A stretch of 10,989 nt of DNA, from positions 1 through 10,989 of the forward strand of contig CAJQQW010000426.1 of assembly GCA_905480565.1 (NCBI GenBank), written 5' to 3'. The position numbers and the translations under genes were made by a program. This DNA comes from an uncultured Halioglobus sp. (GTDB taxonomy: Bacteria; Pseudomonadota; Gammaproteobacteria; Pseudomonadales; Halieaceae). This document shows positions 1-6,749 of this stretch, piece after piece; positions within the stretch are counted from its first letter, which is position 1; every line of letters begins with the position of its first letter. The notes under the pieces were generated by a model. The model was not told the DNA's origin. It ran no database searches and was given only the letters and a program-made list of their open reading frames with translations.

Positions 1-1
1 G

Positions 2-793
2 GAAACTGCTGTTGAAGCGGTGGGTGAAAACCTCTACCGAGGTGAATTATGTGAGGGCTGGCGCGTCGGTGAGGTGCCCAACGGGGGCTATGTCATGGCA
101 ATCGCCGGGCGAGCCCTGCGGGCAGCGTTGCCGCACCCTGATCCATTGACCGTCAGCGCGTTTTACCTCGCGCCGACTGCGCTTGGTCCTATCAATTGTC
201 AGGTCGAGATGCTGGGAGGAGGGCGCGGCACAAGCTTTGCCGACGTCAAAATGTTCCAGAACGAGCAACTGAAAGTAAAAATTACGGCCGCGTACACCGA
301 TTTTGACAAATTGAAGGGAGAAAACTGGTCTTCCACAGAGCGGCCTCACTATCCTCCGTGGGACGAGTGTCCGCCATCGCGAGACAAGGGCGTCGAATTC
401 CGGCAGCGAGCAGAAATCCGTCTGGTGTCTGGACAGGAGGTATTCAGCGAACGCAGAGGCGATGGCAGTGGCGAATTCAGTGGTTGGATGGCCCATCGTG
501 ACGGCACCGATCCAGATATCATTTCGTTACTGATGTTTGCCGATGCAGGTCCGCCGCCCGTGCTGACCGTGTTTGGACCCGTGGGCTGGGTGCCCACCGT
601 TGAACTCACCGTGCAGGTACGTGCGCATCCTGCGCCGGGACCTATTCAGTTCCGCACGGTCTGCCACTATCTGACCAATGGCGTGGTAGAAGAGGATGGA
701 GAGTACTGGGATAGTGACGGTCAACTGGTGGCCATCAGTCGGCAGACCGCGAAGTTCAGGTTGCAGGGAAGCTCGCTCAAGAAAAAAGGCTAA
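2..793 (+). CDS. TesB-like acyl-CoA thioesterase, 5' end outside the window
   Basis: Probable acyl-CoA thioesterase with a double hotdog fold (4HBT_3/TesB-like), which hydrolyses acyl-CoA to free acid and CoA in the cytoplasm. The N-terminal hotdog carries the family signature GELCEGWRVGEVPNGGYVMA, with the helix after the PNGGY turn. The C-terminal hotdog runs from about HRDGTDPD through the LLMFADAGPPPV segment to the last strand, QLVAISRQTAKFRL. A GTG at 20 could be read as a start, but the frame stays open to the window edge (codons for ETAVEA just upstream). Family members usually have about ten more residues there, so the real start lies to the left and this is a partial gene. It ends in TAA and is followed directly by a terminator-like hairpin. 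The substrate cannot be told from sequence. The family call is firm; the physiological role is not. Confidence 0.82.
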   Translation, partial: ETAVEAVGENLYRGELCEGWRVGEVPNGGYVMAIAGRALRAALPHPDPLTVSAFYLAPTALGPINCQVEMLGGGRGTSFADVKMFQNEQLKVKITAAYTDFDKLKGENWSSTERPHYPPWDECPPSRDKGVEFRQRAEIRLVSGQEVFSERRGDGSGEFSGWMAHRDGTDPDIISLLMFADAGPPPVLTVFGPVGWVPTVELTVQVRAHPAPGPIQFRTVCHYLTNGVVEEDGEYWDSDGQLVAISRQTAKFRLQGSSLKKKG

Positions 794-794
794 T

Positions 795-813
795 AATGCC
801 GTTGGCATTTTTT
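795..813 (+). terminator. Rho-independent terminator after the thioesterase gene
   Basis: A 6-bp perfect stem, AATGCC (795-800) with GGCATT (804-809), has a GTT loop and runs into six T residues (808-813). It begins two bases after the stop codon, where a terminator for the thioesterase transcript is expected. The stem is short and has a three-base loop, so efficiency may be modest. Confidence 0.6.
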
Positions 814-900
814 CGCCGGCTGGCGCTGGCTATGCCTGTGGCACATTGTTCATCGGTAAAGGCCAAGGCGAACATCACTCTGGCACACTAGATCACCGAC

Positions 901-988
901 GCCCCAAGCTAGCGCGGTTGAATGCCTCGACGACAGCTATAGGCGTGCGGTAGCGCCTCATCTCTGGGCATGCGCGCTAGCGTTAGGC
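901..988. repeat. Imperfect long dyad, attC-like, in the convergent intergenic region
   Basis: Between the stops of the thioesterase and GGT genes lies a nested dyad. The 9-bp arms GCTAGCGCG (908-916) and CGCGCTAGC (973-981) are perfect inverted repeats. Inner arms ATGCC (922-926) and GGCAT (967-971) continue the stem, and AGGCG (941-945) with CGCCT (954-958) forms an apical hairpin. The right end carries GTTAGGC (982-988), which fits the integron core-site consensus GTTRRRY. The left counterpart GCCCCAA (901-907) does not match RYYYAAC well. The size (about 88 bp) and the folding with unpaired bases resemble an attC site. No integrase is visible, and a bidirectional transcription-stopping structure between two convergent genes is an alternative. 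The rest of 794-1007 shows no convincing gene. Confidence 0.35.
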
Positions 989-1007
989 GTTATGTGCAGG
1001 CGCGAGG

Positions 1008-2816
1008 TTACTGGCCCGATGATGTATAGCCTGCGACAAAGCCACCGGGCCTGCGCGTGTCGGAGGCCCCCAGCAACCAGCCATCCTGCAGCATAATTGA
1101 GTTGGTGCGTCCGCTGGTTCGCGTTGAAATGTCCAGCGGGTGACCCATGTCAATGAGGAGCTTGATCGTGTCCGGGCTGAATCCTGTCTCCATGCGCAGT
1201 TCATCCGGCATCCACTGGTGGTGAATGCGTGGCTCTGCAGCAGCTGTCGCGATATTCATGTCAAATTCCATGGCGTTCAGAATCGTCTGCAGAACAGTAG
1301 TGATAATGACGCTTCCCCCGGGGCTGCCCGTGGCGATCCACGGTTGACCATCGCGAAAGACGAATGTGGGGCTCATGGAAGACAGCGGCCGCTTCCCCGG
1401 CTCAATGCGGTTGGCATCACCCTGTATCAGTCCAAACGCGTTAGCGGTGCCTGGAGCAGCGGCGAAATCGGCCATTTCGTTGTTCAGCAGCATGCCGGTA
1501 TGTGGCACCGCAATGTGCGAGCCGAAGCTGAAGTTTAAGGTGTAGGTATTGCTGACCACGTTGCCAAAGCGATCTGCCACACTGTAGTGAGTGGTATCCG
1601 TGCTTTCTCTATTGATCAAGAGTCCGGGTGCGATCTGCGCCGATGGCGTGGCTGCCCCGGAGTCAATCCGCTCGCGTTGCAGTGCGGCGTAGTCCTTGTT
1701 TATCAGTTCAGTGACGGGTACATCGACAAAATCAGGATCTCCCAGATAGAGGCTGCGATCGGCGTAAGCCAGCTTCATGCTTTCCGACAGGTGGTGCAGG
1801 TAAGCAGCCGAGTTGTGTCCCATGGCTTGTAGATCATAACCCTCCAGCAGATTGAGCATTTGCAGGATATGCACGCCGCCAGAAGAGGGGGGTGGCGCCG
1901 ACACGATCTCGAAGCCGCGGTAGGTGCCGCGCACGGGTGAACGCTCGACTACGCGGTAGTCTGCCAGGTCTTGCGCGGTGATCAGTCCGCCACCGGTCTC
2001 CATTGCTGTGGTGATGTAGTCGGCCACGGAGCCCCCGTAAAAGCCGTCGCGACCCTCTTTACTGATTGCTTCTAGAGTGCGCGCCAGATCGGGTTGGCGC
2101 CAACGCTCGCCGATATCGTAGAGGGTGCCGTCCTCTTGGAAAAAGATATCACGGGCCGCAGGGTTTGCGCGCAGGCGCTCGGCACTGGCAGAAATTTCAA
2201 AGTGCAGCCCGAACGATAGGTCGATACCCTCGCGGGCAAGCGCGATAGCGGGAGCCATTACCTCCTCGCGGCTGAGTAAGCCGTATTTTTCTTGCGCATA
2301 CAGCAGGCCTGCGACGGTGCCGGGTACGCCCGCCGACTGCAGACTGAAAAATTCCCGTTGGCGATCGACATCGCCCGCGGAGTTGAGATACATAGTTTCG
2401 GTTGCGGCTAGTGGTGCTTTTTCGCGGTAGTCAATGAGTGTTTGCTGATTTTCATCCGCCAGGTGAATCAGCATAAATCCTCCGCCCGCAAGATTGCCGG
2501 CGCGGGGGTAAGTCACGGCCAGCGCAAAACCGGTGGCAACAGCAGCATCGATGGCATTGCCACCTCTGCTCAGGATGTCGACGCCGGCCTGAGCGGCCAG
2601 TTGCTCTGGGCCAACAACCATTCCGTCACGGGCTACTACCGGCAGGAAACGTTCGCTGTAGTTGATAATCGGAGCCGCCGATTCGGTAGCCACCGGAGTG
2701 ATGGTGCGTGTCGATACACTTTCGTCTGCCGTATCGCTCGGACTCATAGCGGTACATGCGGCCAGAACGCTCGCAGCGAGCAGTGATGTCAGTCGTTTGC
2801 CAAGGTGGGTAGTCAT
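1008..2816 (-). CDS. ggt: Gamma-glutamyltransferase, lipoprotein form
   Basis: Gamma-glutamyltranspeptidase (Ntn hydrolase): cleaves the gamma-glutamyl bond of glutathione and transfers it to water or amino acids outside the inner membrane. The start is placed at ATG 2816, because a lipoprotein signal follows at once: charged MTTHLGKR, a hydrophobic run, then lipobox LAAC with Cys21. An ATG at 2894 is in frame but would add 26 residues in front of the signal. From 2816 the protein has 602 residues. Family residues are all present: Arg131 (YREKAP, substrate carboxylate), the self-processing and catalytic Thr408 opening TTHYSV (start of the small subunit), the oxyanion pair Ser479-Ser480 (PLSSMSPT), GSPGG at 497-501, and a lid-loop region like E. 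coli GGT. It is convergent with the thioesterase and divergent from the small gene at 2957. The 140 bp between the divergent starts contains no promoter I could defend. Lipid anchoring would tether the enzyme to a membrane, unlike the soluble E. coli enzyme. Confidence 0.94.
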   Translation of the reverse strand: MTTHLGKRLTSLLAASVLAACTAMSPSDTADESVSTRTITPVATESAAPIINYSERFLPVVARDGMVVGPEQLAAQAGVDILSRGGNAIDAAVATGFALAVTYPRAGNLAGGGFMLIHLADENQQTLIDYREKAPLAATETMYLNSAGDVDRQREFFSLQSAGVPGTVAGLLYAQEKYGLLSREEVMAPAIALAREGIDLSFGLHFEISASAERLRANPAARDIFFQEDGTLYDIGERWRQPDLARTLEAISKEGRDGFYGGSVADYITTAMETGGGLITAQDLADYRVVERSPVRGTYRGFEIVSAPPPSSGGVHILQMLNLLEGYDLQAMGHNSAAYLHHLSESMKLAYADRSLYLGDPDFVDVPVTELINKDYAALQRERIDSGAATPSAQIAPGLLINRESTDTTHYSVADRFGNVVSNTYTLNFSFGSHIAVPHTGMLLNNEMADFAAAPGTANAFGLIQGDANRIEPGKRPLSSMSPTFVFRDGQPWIATGSPGGSVIITTVLQTILNAMEFDMNIATAAAEPRIHHQWMPDELRMETGFSPDTIKLLIDMGHPLDISTRTSGRTNSIMLQDGWLLGASDTRRPGGFVAGYTSSGQ

Positions 2817-2956
2817 GTCTCGTGATTCCGTTGAGCTGCCAGTGCCAGACTTTAACTGTTTTGATTTGCCGCGCATACTGTAATGCGGGGGCATGCAGAA
2901 GCTGCGTCAGCGCCCGTTTTTTCTCGTGTTAAATTTGCTGTTACAGGGCATCGCGT

Positions 2957-3256
2957 ATGCATCCATTGGAAACAGAGCTGCAGGTCCGTTGGAATAAGAT
3001 ATTTCTTGCGCTAGCCAGCGGTGATGACGTGCCGCCCGCCACGCGTCTGCGTGCCGAGGGTATGATGGAGGCGGCAGTGCTGCTCGGTGTGGCGTCTCGT
3101 GATGCGCTGACCGAATCTATGGGCGAGTGCTATCGTAATGCCAGCGGGCAGCGTATTGCTGAAGATTTTGGTGCTGATTGGCAGTCGCTTTTCCCCTTCC
3201 CCCAGATCCCGGCGATGATGCAGCGGGCACCGGTTTTTCCCAGCACCAAAGATTAA
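2957..3256 (+). CDS. Small protein of unknown function (99 aa)
   Basis: I do not recognise this protein. It starts at ATG 2957 behind a modest ribosome-binding sequence (ACAGGG about 8 bases upstream) and ends in TAA. It has no signal peptide, no membrane segment and only one cysteine. The composition suggests a mostly helical cytosolic protein: an N-terminal helix with alternating charge, the helix-rich stretch TRLRAEGMMEAAVLLGVA, then an aromatic and proline-rich tail (DWQSLFPFPQIPAMMQRAP). It stands alone, divergent from ggt and convergent (18-bp gap) with the GNAT gene. Reality as a gene is supported by the tight fit between neighbours, the ribosome-binding sequence and the normal composition. 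No function is proposed. Confidence 0.65.
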   Translation: MHPLETELQVRWNKIFLALASGDDVPPATRLRAEGMMEAAVLLGVASRDALTESMGECYRNASGQRIAEDFGADWQSLFPFPQIPAMMQRAPVFPSTKD

Positions 3257-3274
3257 GTGGTACACCCGGACGGG

Positions 3275-3877
3275 CTAGCGGGGGTCACGCCACATGAACC
3301 AGATCATCGGCCCGTTTTTGTCCACTACCTGCTGCGCCTTGATTTGAAAACCATGGCGCTGGTAGAGCGATACGTTGCGGTGATTAGAACACTCGAGGTA
3401 GGCCGGCATGCCGCGGTTATCGCAGATAGCCAACCCATCCTTGAGCAGGGCTGCGCCGATGCCCTGGCCCTGATCCTCGCCGCGGCAGCCGATAAACTGC
3501 AGATAGTAATGTGGCTCACCGGGGTAGTGCTTCTCGAAGACGCTGCCTTGTCGATACAGTCGCGACAGGGCTCTGAGCCCCCCTGTTTTGCCAACCAGCC
3601 TGATACCAAACCGCAGTAAGCCAAGGCGAGGGGCAACCTCCAGGCGTTCTTCAGGTGGCAGCCACAGTGCCGCCGCGCGCCCCCTGTTTGCCATGTGCAC
3701 AATACCGCGCGGGAGGTACACTTCCTTCACCAGCAAGTAAAAAAAGTGCGGATAGAGTTCCGTTTTCGGAAAGACCCAGTTAAACAACGGGTCACTGGAA
3801 AAACTGTCGCTGAGTATGTCGACCAGAGTGCCCAGATCGGCGTCATCGGCGATTTGAATGATAGGTGGGTGTTCCAT
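3275..3877 (-). CDS. GNAT-family N-acetyltransferase
   Basis: Predicted acetyl-CoA-dependent acyltransferase of the GNAT superfamily, 200 residues. The acetyl-CoA pyrophosphate-binding loop (motif A) is seen as QGQGIG at 136-141, after the strand HYYLQFIGC (123-131), and is followed by the helix AALLKDGLAICDNRG. The late motif ECSNHRNVSLYQRHGF (162-177) is the usual motif B, in which a strand, Asn and Tyr complete the active-site cleft. The start is ATG 3877. A strong Shine-Dalgarno core GGAGG lies on the coding strand but about 14 bases from the ATG, a long spacing with no alternative in-frame start between. The gene is divergent from pdxH (64 bp) and convergent with the small gene at 2957. 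The acceptor substrate (amine, amino acid, peptide or other) cannot be inferred. Confidence 0.85.
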   Translation of the reverse strand: MEHPPIIQIADDADLGTLVDILSDSFSSDPLFNWVFPKTELYPHFFYLLVKEVYLPRGIVHMANRGRAAALWLPPEERLEVAPRLGLLRFGIRLVGKTGGLRALSRLYRQGSVFEKHYPGEPHYYLQFIGCRGEDQGQGIGAALLKDGLAICDNRGMPAYLECSNHRNVSLYQRHGFQIKAQQVVDKNGPMIWFMWRDPR

Positions 3878-3888
3878 AGGGCCGGGCT

Positions 3889-3917
3889 TTGCCTCCGTTA
3901 GGCCTCAAGGCTACACT
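3889..3917 (+). promoter_or_regulatory. Candidate sigma70 promoter for pdxH
   Basis: TTGCCT (3889-3894) and TACACT (3912-3917) are separated by 17 bp, each matching four of six consensus bases. Transcription would start near 3924, giving a leader of about 20 bases before the TTG start of pdxH. This is a moderate match only, in a 64-bp space shared with the divergent GNAT gene. Confidence 0.3.
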
Positions 3918-3941
3918 ACTATCCGGGCAGCGTAACAGGCA

Positions 3942-4586
3942 TTGACATTGGGATACGAGAAATTCCGAAGAGAATACACAGCAGGCGGCCTCGCCAGGAC
4001 TATGCTGGACGATAGTCCTCTGAGGCAGTTTGAGTGCTGGCTGGAGCAGGCTGTGCAGGCTGGTCTGCAGGATCCGACCGCAATGGTCCTGGCGACTGTG
4101 GGTGAGAACGACACGCCGAGGCAGCGGATAGTGCTGCTCAAGGGGATGTCTCAGGGTGGTTTTGTATTTTACACCAACCTTGACAGCGACAAGGCGCGAG
4201 CGATGACGCAGCGTCCCGAGGTGTCTCTGCATTTCCCTTGGAACGTGCTTGATCGCCAGGTCATTATTGATGGTCATGCCGAGAAAATGACGGCGACCGA
4301 ATCTGCGGCTTATTTCCTGACGCGCCCAAGAGAAAGTCAGGTCGCGGCCTGGGCATCTCGTCAAAGTAGACCTGTCAGTGCGCGAGCCGTTCTTGAGCAA
4401 CAGTTCCTCAGTATTCGCGAGAAGTTTGCGCAAGGTGAGATTCCAATGCCGGATTTCTGGGGTGGGTACCGTGTGATTCCGCACCGCGTCGAGTTCTGGC
4501 AGGGACGTGAGCACCGCCTTCATGACCGTTTCGTGTACACCCTTGGCAGTAATGCCGACTGGCAGATTGAGCAATTGCAGCCCTAG
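3942..4586 (+). CDS. pdxH: Pyridoxamine 5'-phosphate oxidase
   Basis: FMN-dependent oxidase that converts pyridoxamine or pyridoxine 5'-phosphate to pyridoxal 5'-phosphate, the last step of the PLP synthesis and salvage route; a cytosolic dimer. The whole family pattern is present over 214 residues: REYTAGGL near the N-terminus, PRQRIVLLKG and GFVFYTN for FMN binding, HFPWNVLDRQV, SQVAAWASRQS, FWGGYRV, EFWQGR, and the active-site RLHDR, where Arg192 and His194 match E. coli Arg197 and His199. It ends in the usual LQP. There is no ATG near the expected N-terminus. The frame is closed by TAA at 3933, leaving TTG at 3942 or TTG at 3948; the second sits 8 bases after AGG (3937-3939) and may be the true start. 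It is convergent with cinA, with a 6-bp gap. Identification is very secure, the exact start is not. Confidence 0.95.
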   Translation: MTLGYEKFRREYTAGGLARTMLDDSPLRQFECWLEQAVQAGLQDPTAMVLATVGENDTPRQRIVLLKGMSQGGFVFYTNLDSDKARAMTQRPEVSLHFPWNVLDRQVIIDGHAEKMTATESAAYFLTRPRESQVAAWASRQSRPVSARAVLEQQFLSIREKFAQGEIPMPDFWGGYRVIPHRVEFWQGREHRLHDRFVYTLGSNADWQIEQLQP

Positions 4587-4592
4587 CGGGGA

Positions 4593-5888
4593 TTAACCGG
4601 TGTGCCTGGCCTGACGCTGATCAAAGTAGCGTGGTTCACTGTCAATGCCCAACAGGGTTCTTCGGATCATGTCGAGCCCTGCAGCGGCGATCATGGTTTG
4701 GAATAACGTTCGCTCGACCGGCCAGCACAGGTTGCGCGTGCGTAAATCTTGCGCTGTGCCCCAGGCGAGCCACACAGTTCCCACCGGCTTTTCTGGGGTG
4801 CCGCCCCCCGGGCCGGCTATACCGGAGACTGCGATCACGTAGTCCGCTTTGGCCCGTCGCAGAGCGCCCCAGGCCATTTCCCGAACGACTTCTTCGCTAA
4901 CTGCTCCGCACTGCGCCAGCGTGTCTTCACTCACTCCCAGAACGGAATGTTTGATGCTGTTTGAATAGGTGACAAAACCCGCATGAAAACCGCTGGAAGA
5001 GCCGGGTACCTGCGTGAGGCTGGAGGCGATCAGTCCACCGGTACAAGACTCCGCTGTGCACAGCGTGGCGTTCCGCCCGTCGAGTAGTTGCAGCACGCGC
5101 TGCGCTAAAGTTGTGTCTCCCTCTCCAATAATGTGGTCACCAAACAGTTCACTCAGTTGTTGCCTGCATTTTTCCTGCGCGTGCGTGGCGGAGTCAGTAT
5201 TGATGCTGAGCTTGATTTCCATCTGCGGCGAGCCGGCGCGAAAGCCCAGCTCAACGGCAGCGGGCCAGTCCGGGATAGCGTCGCTGATTATCTGCTGTGC
5301 AGTAGATTCTCCGAGACCAAAGGTCTGTAAGCGCAGCACGTTGCGTCTCGACGCAGAAGCTGTCTCCCCGGCGATGCTGGCAACAATAGGATCCAGCATC
5401 GCCTTGAGCTCCCCGGGTACTCCGGGTGTGCAGATGATGCGGCAACGGTCGATACTCAGCTCGAAGCCCACAGCGCTCCCGATAGGGTTATCAATAATGG
5501 CGCAACCCGCGGGGAGCATAGCCTGCTTTAGATTGGCCTCGTTCAGCTGCAGGTTGCGCCGGGCACACCATTGCTGCAAATGCGTCACTGCCTCCTGCCG
5601 TTCTTCGAGCGCCACTCCAGCGGCATTGGCGAGTATTTCAGCGGTGAGGTCGTCAATGGTCGGGCCGAGTCCACCATTGACGATAACCACATCTGCGCTT
5701 TTGGCCATGTCGACAAGCTCATCCGCGATCAACTGTGCATCGTCTCCCAGTGTGACCTTGCGATGGATGCCCATTCCCGCCTCTCCCAGTCGTTGAGCGA
5801 TGACCGCAGAGTTGGAGTCGATAGTATCGCCACTCATAATTTCGTTGCCGGTGAGCAGTAGTTGGATTTCTGGCAGGCGGTCGATCAT
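4593..5888 (-). CDS. cinA: CinA: MoCF-like domain plus NMN deamidase domain
   Basis: Two-domain CinA, 431 residues. The N-terminal MoCF-like domain (about 5-170, COG1058) shows LLTGNEIMSGDTIDSNS and NGGLGPTIDD (71-80); in characterised homologues this domain hydrolyses ADP-ribose. The C-terminal domain (about 255-415, COG1546, PncC-like) carries TAESCTGG (278-285), VTYSNSIK and SGIAGPGGG (355-363), the signature of nicotinamide mononucleotide deamidase, which makes nicotinate mononucleotide in the pyridine nucleotide cycle. ATG 5888 is the only sensible start because the first strand begins at residue 7. The ribosome-binding sequence is weak. The gene is divergent from a NUDIX hydrolase and convergent with pdxH. 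The historical name refers to competence in Gram-positives; nothing here suggests a competence role. Confidence 0.94.
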   Translation of the reverse strand: MIDRLPEIQLLLTGNEIMSGDTIDSNSAVIAQRLGEAGMGIHRKVTLGDDAQLIADELVDMAKSADVVIVNGGLGPTIDDLTAEILANAAGVALEERQEAVTHLQQWCARRNLQLNEANLKQAMLPAGCAIIDNPIGSAVGFELSIDRCRIICTPGVPGELKAMLDPIVASIAGETASASRRNVLRLQTFGLGESTAQQIISDAIPDWPAAVELGFRAGSPQMEIKLSINTDSATHAQEKCRQQLSELFGDHIIGEGDTTLAQRVLQLLDGRNATLCTAESCTGGLIASSLTQVPGSSSGFHAGFVTYSNSIKHSVLGVSEDTLAQCGAVSEEVVREMAWGALRRAKADYVIAVSGIAGPGGGTPEKPVGTVWLAWGTAQDLRTRNLCWPVERTLFQTMIAAAGLDMIRRTLLGIDSEPRYFDQRQARHTG

Positions 5889-5965
5889 GCGGCTATCTCG
5901 CTAATGCAAAGAGCGCAGCATAGCGTCAATGCTTTTGCCAAGGCAAAGTGCTATCGTTTCAAGAC

Positions 5966-5971
5966 AAGGAG
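5966..5971 (+). promoter_or_regulatory. Ribosome binding site that fixes the NUDIX start
   Basis: AAGGAG ends 7 bases before TTG 5979-5981. It is the only strong Shine-Dalgarno match in the region. It decides for a TTG start over the in-frame ATG at 5862, which would overlap the start of cinA on the other strand and add 39 residues before the zinc ribbon. Confidence 0.75.
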
Positions 5972-5978
5972 TGGCCTG

Positions 5979-6581
5979 TTGTCCGATATCAAATATTGCC
6001 CTGAATGCTGTGGCCCGCTGATGCGCTCTGTGGTCGGTGGCGAAGTGCGTAACTATTTTTTCTGTCAGCGCTGTCAGGCACCGGTTTACGATTATCCCCG
6101 CGTAGTGGTGACAGCATTTATCTCCTGCGGAAAGCGGCTTTTATGGGTGCAGCGCGGTCACCCGCCGCAGCGCGGAAAATGGGCAATTCCAGGTGGTTTT
6201 CTTGAGCAGGACGAGACACTTGCGGAGGGCGCTGCCAGGGAACTTTGCGAAGAGGCCGGCGTAAGTTTGGCCCCCACTGAGCTGCAACTGTATATGGCGG
6301 GAAGTATCACGTTTATCAACCAGCTGTATGTTGGTTTTCGATCTGCGGTGGCGTCAGAGGAGTGTGAGCCTGGCGAAGAGTCCTTGGCCTGCCGTTTTTT
6401 TTCCAGGGATGAATGTCCCTGGGACGAGGTGGCTTACCCCCAGGTAAACGATTCCATTCGCCAGGCCTACGACGACCTGGAAAGTGGCTGCTTTGGTATC
6501 TGGGAAGCGGAAATGACGGAACAACGTTACGAGCTGCGGCCTGTTCGGACCAGGGGTCATGCGGGCGGCGTTGACTCCTGA
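5979..6581 (+). CDS. NUDIX hydrolase with N-terminal zinc ribbon
   Basis: Predicted nucleotide pyrophosphohydrolase of 200 residues, starting at TTG 5979 with a perfect ribosome binding site. It begins with a four-cysteine zinc ribbon, CPEC (Cys7, Cys10) and CQRC (Cys29, Cys32), the Nudix_N_2 arrangement. The NUDIX fold follows, with a complete box at 73-95 (GFLEQDETLAEGAARELCEEAGV, matching GX5EX7REUXEEXGU) that binds the catalytic Mg2+. The segment GKWAIPGGFLE before it is typical. It is divergent from cinA, 90 bp between starts. Zinc-ribbon NUDIX enzymes include NADH and ADP-ribose pyrophosphatases, but the NADH-specific NudC tail motif (SQPWPFPxS) is absent, so the substrate is open. An ADP-ribose or related substrate would suit the cinA neighbourhood; that is inference. 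A terminator-like element follows at 6615. Confidence 0.9.
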   Translation: MSDIKYCPECCGPLMRSVVGGEVRNYFFCQRCQAPVYDYPRVVVTAFISCGKRLLWVQRGHPPQRGKWAIPGGFLEQDETLAEGAARELCEEAGVSLAPTELQLYMAGSITFINQLYVGFRSAVASEECEPGEESLACRFFSRDECPWDEVAYPQVNDSIRQAYDDLESGCFGIWEAEMTEQRYELRPVRTRGHAGGVDS

Positions 6582-6614
6582 TGATTCCTGCTACCCCGCT
6601 AGCCACGCCCTTCG

Positions 6615-6635
6615 CGCCAGCCGAGGCGGTTTTTT
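6615..6635 (+). terminator. Possible Rho-independent terminator after the NUDIX gene
   Basis: CGCC (6615-6618) and GGCG (6625-6628) enclose AGCCGA and are followed by a G and six T residues (6630-6635), 34 bases after the NUDIX stop. The stem is only 4 bp, though GC-only, so this is a tentative call based mainly on position and the T run. Confidence 0.4.
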
Positions 6636-6674
6636 ACCACAGGGAACGGGATCTTTCGTGCGGGTCGCCTTGAC

Positions 6675-6695
6675 CTCGCATACCTGCCTTGCGAG
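6675..6695. repeat. Short dyad upstream of the Fe-ADH gene
   Basis: CTCGCA (6675-6680) and TGCGAG (6690-6695) are perfect inverted repeats around nine bases, 55 bp before the alcohol dehydrogenase start, and adjoin TTGACC (6670-6675), which resembles a -35 box. No fitting -10 box is seen at the right distance. It could be an operator or a leader hairpin; evidence is limited to symmetry and position. Confidence 0.25.
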
Positions 6696-6749
6696 AGTGC
6701 CACATCAAAGGACATCAACGCTCAAAAATACGTCACAGGAGATCGCGCC

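Noticed and set aside
796..891. 31-codon frame (MPLAFFRRLALAMPVAHC...) with a well-spaced AAAAAAGG upstream, right after the thioesterase stop
   Set aside because: It overlaps the terminator hairpin, has no coherent signal peptide or domain, and its ribosome-site-like sequence comes from the lysine codons closing the thioesterase gene.
3942..3947. Perfect -35 box TTGACA
   Set aside because: No -10-like sequence lies 15-19 bp downstream, and these bases form the likely start of pdxH.
3843..4574. 243-residue open frame on the minus strand
   Set aside because: It is antisense to nearly all of pdxH, and its translation has no family motif.
5014..5796. 260-residue open frame on the plus strand
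   Set aside because: It is antisense to the conserved cinA gene, is rich in Ser/Pro/Ala, lacks any domain pattern, and is explained by GC-skewed codon positions.
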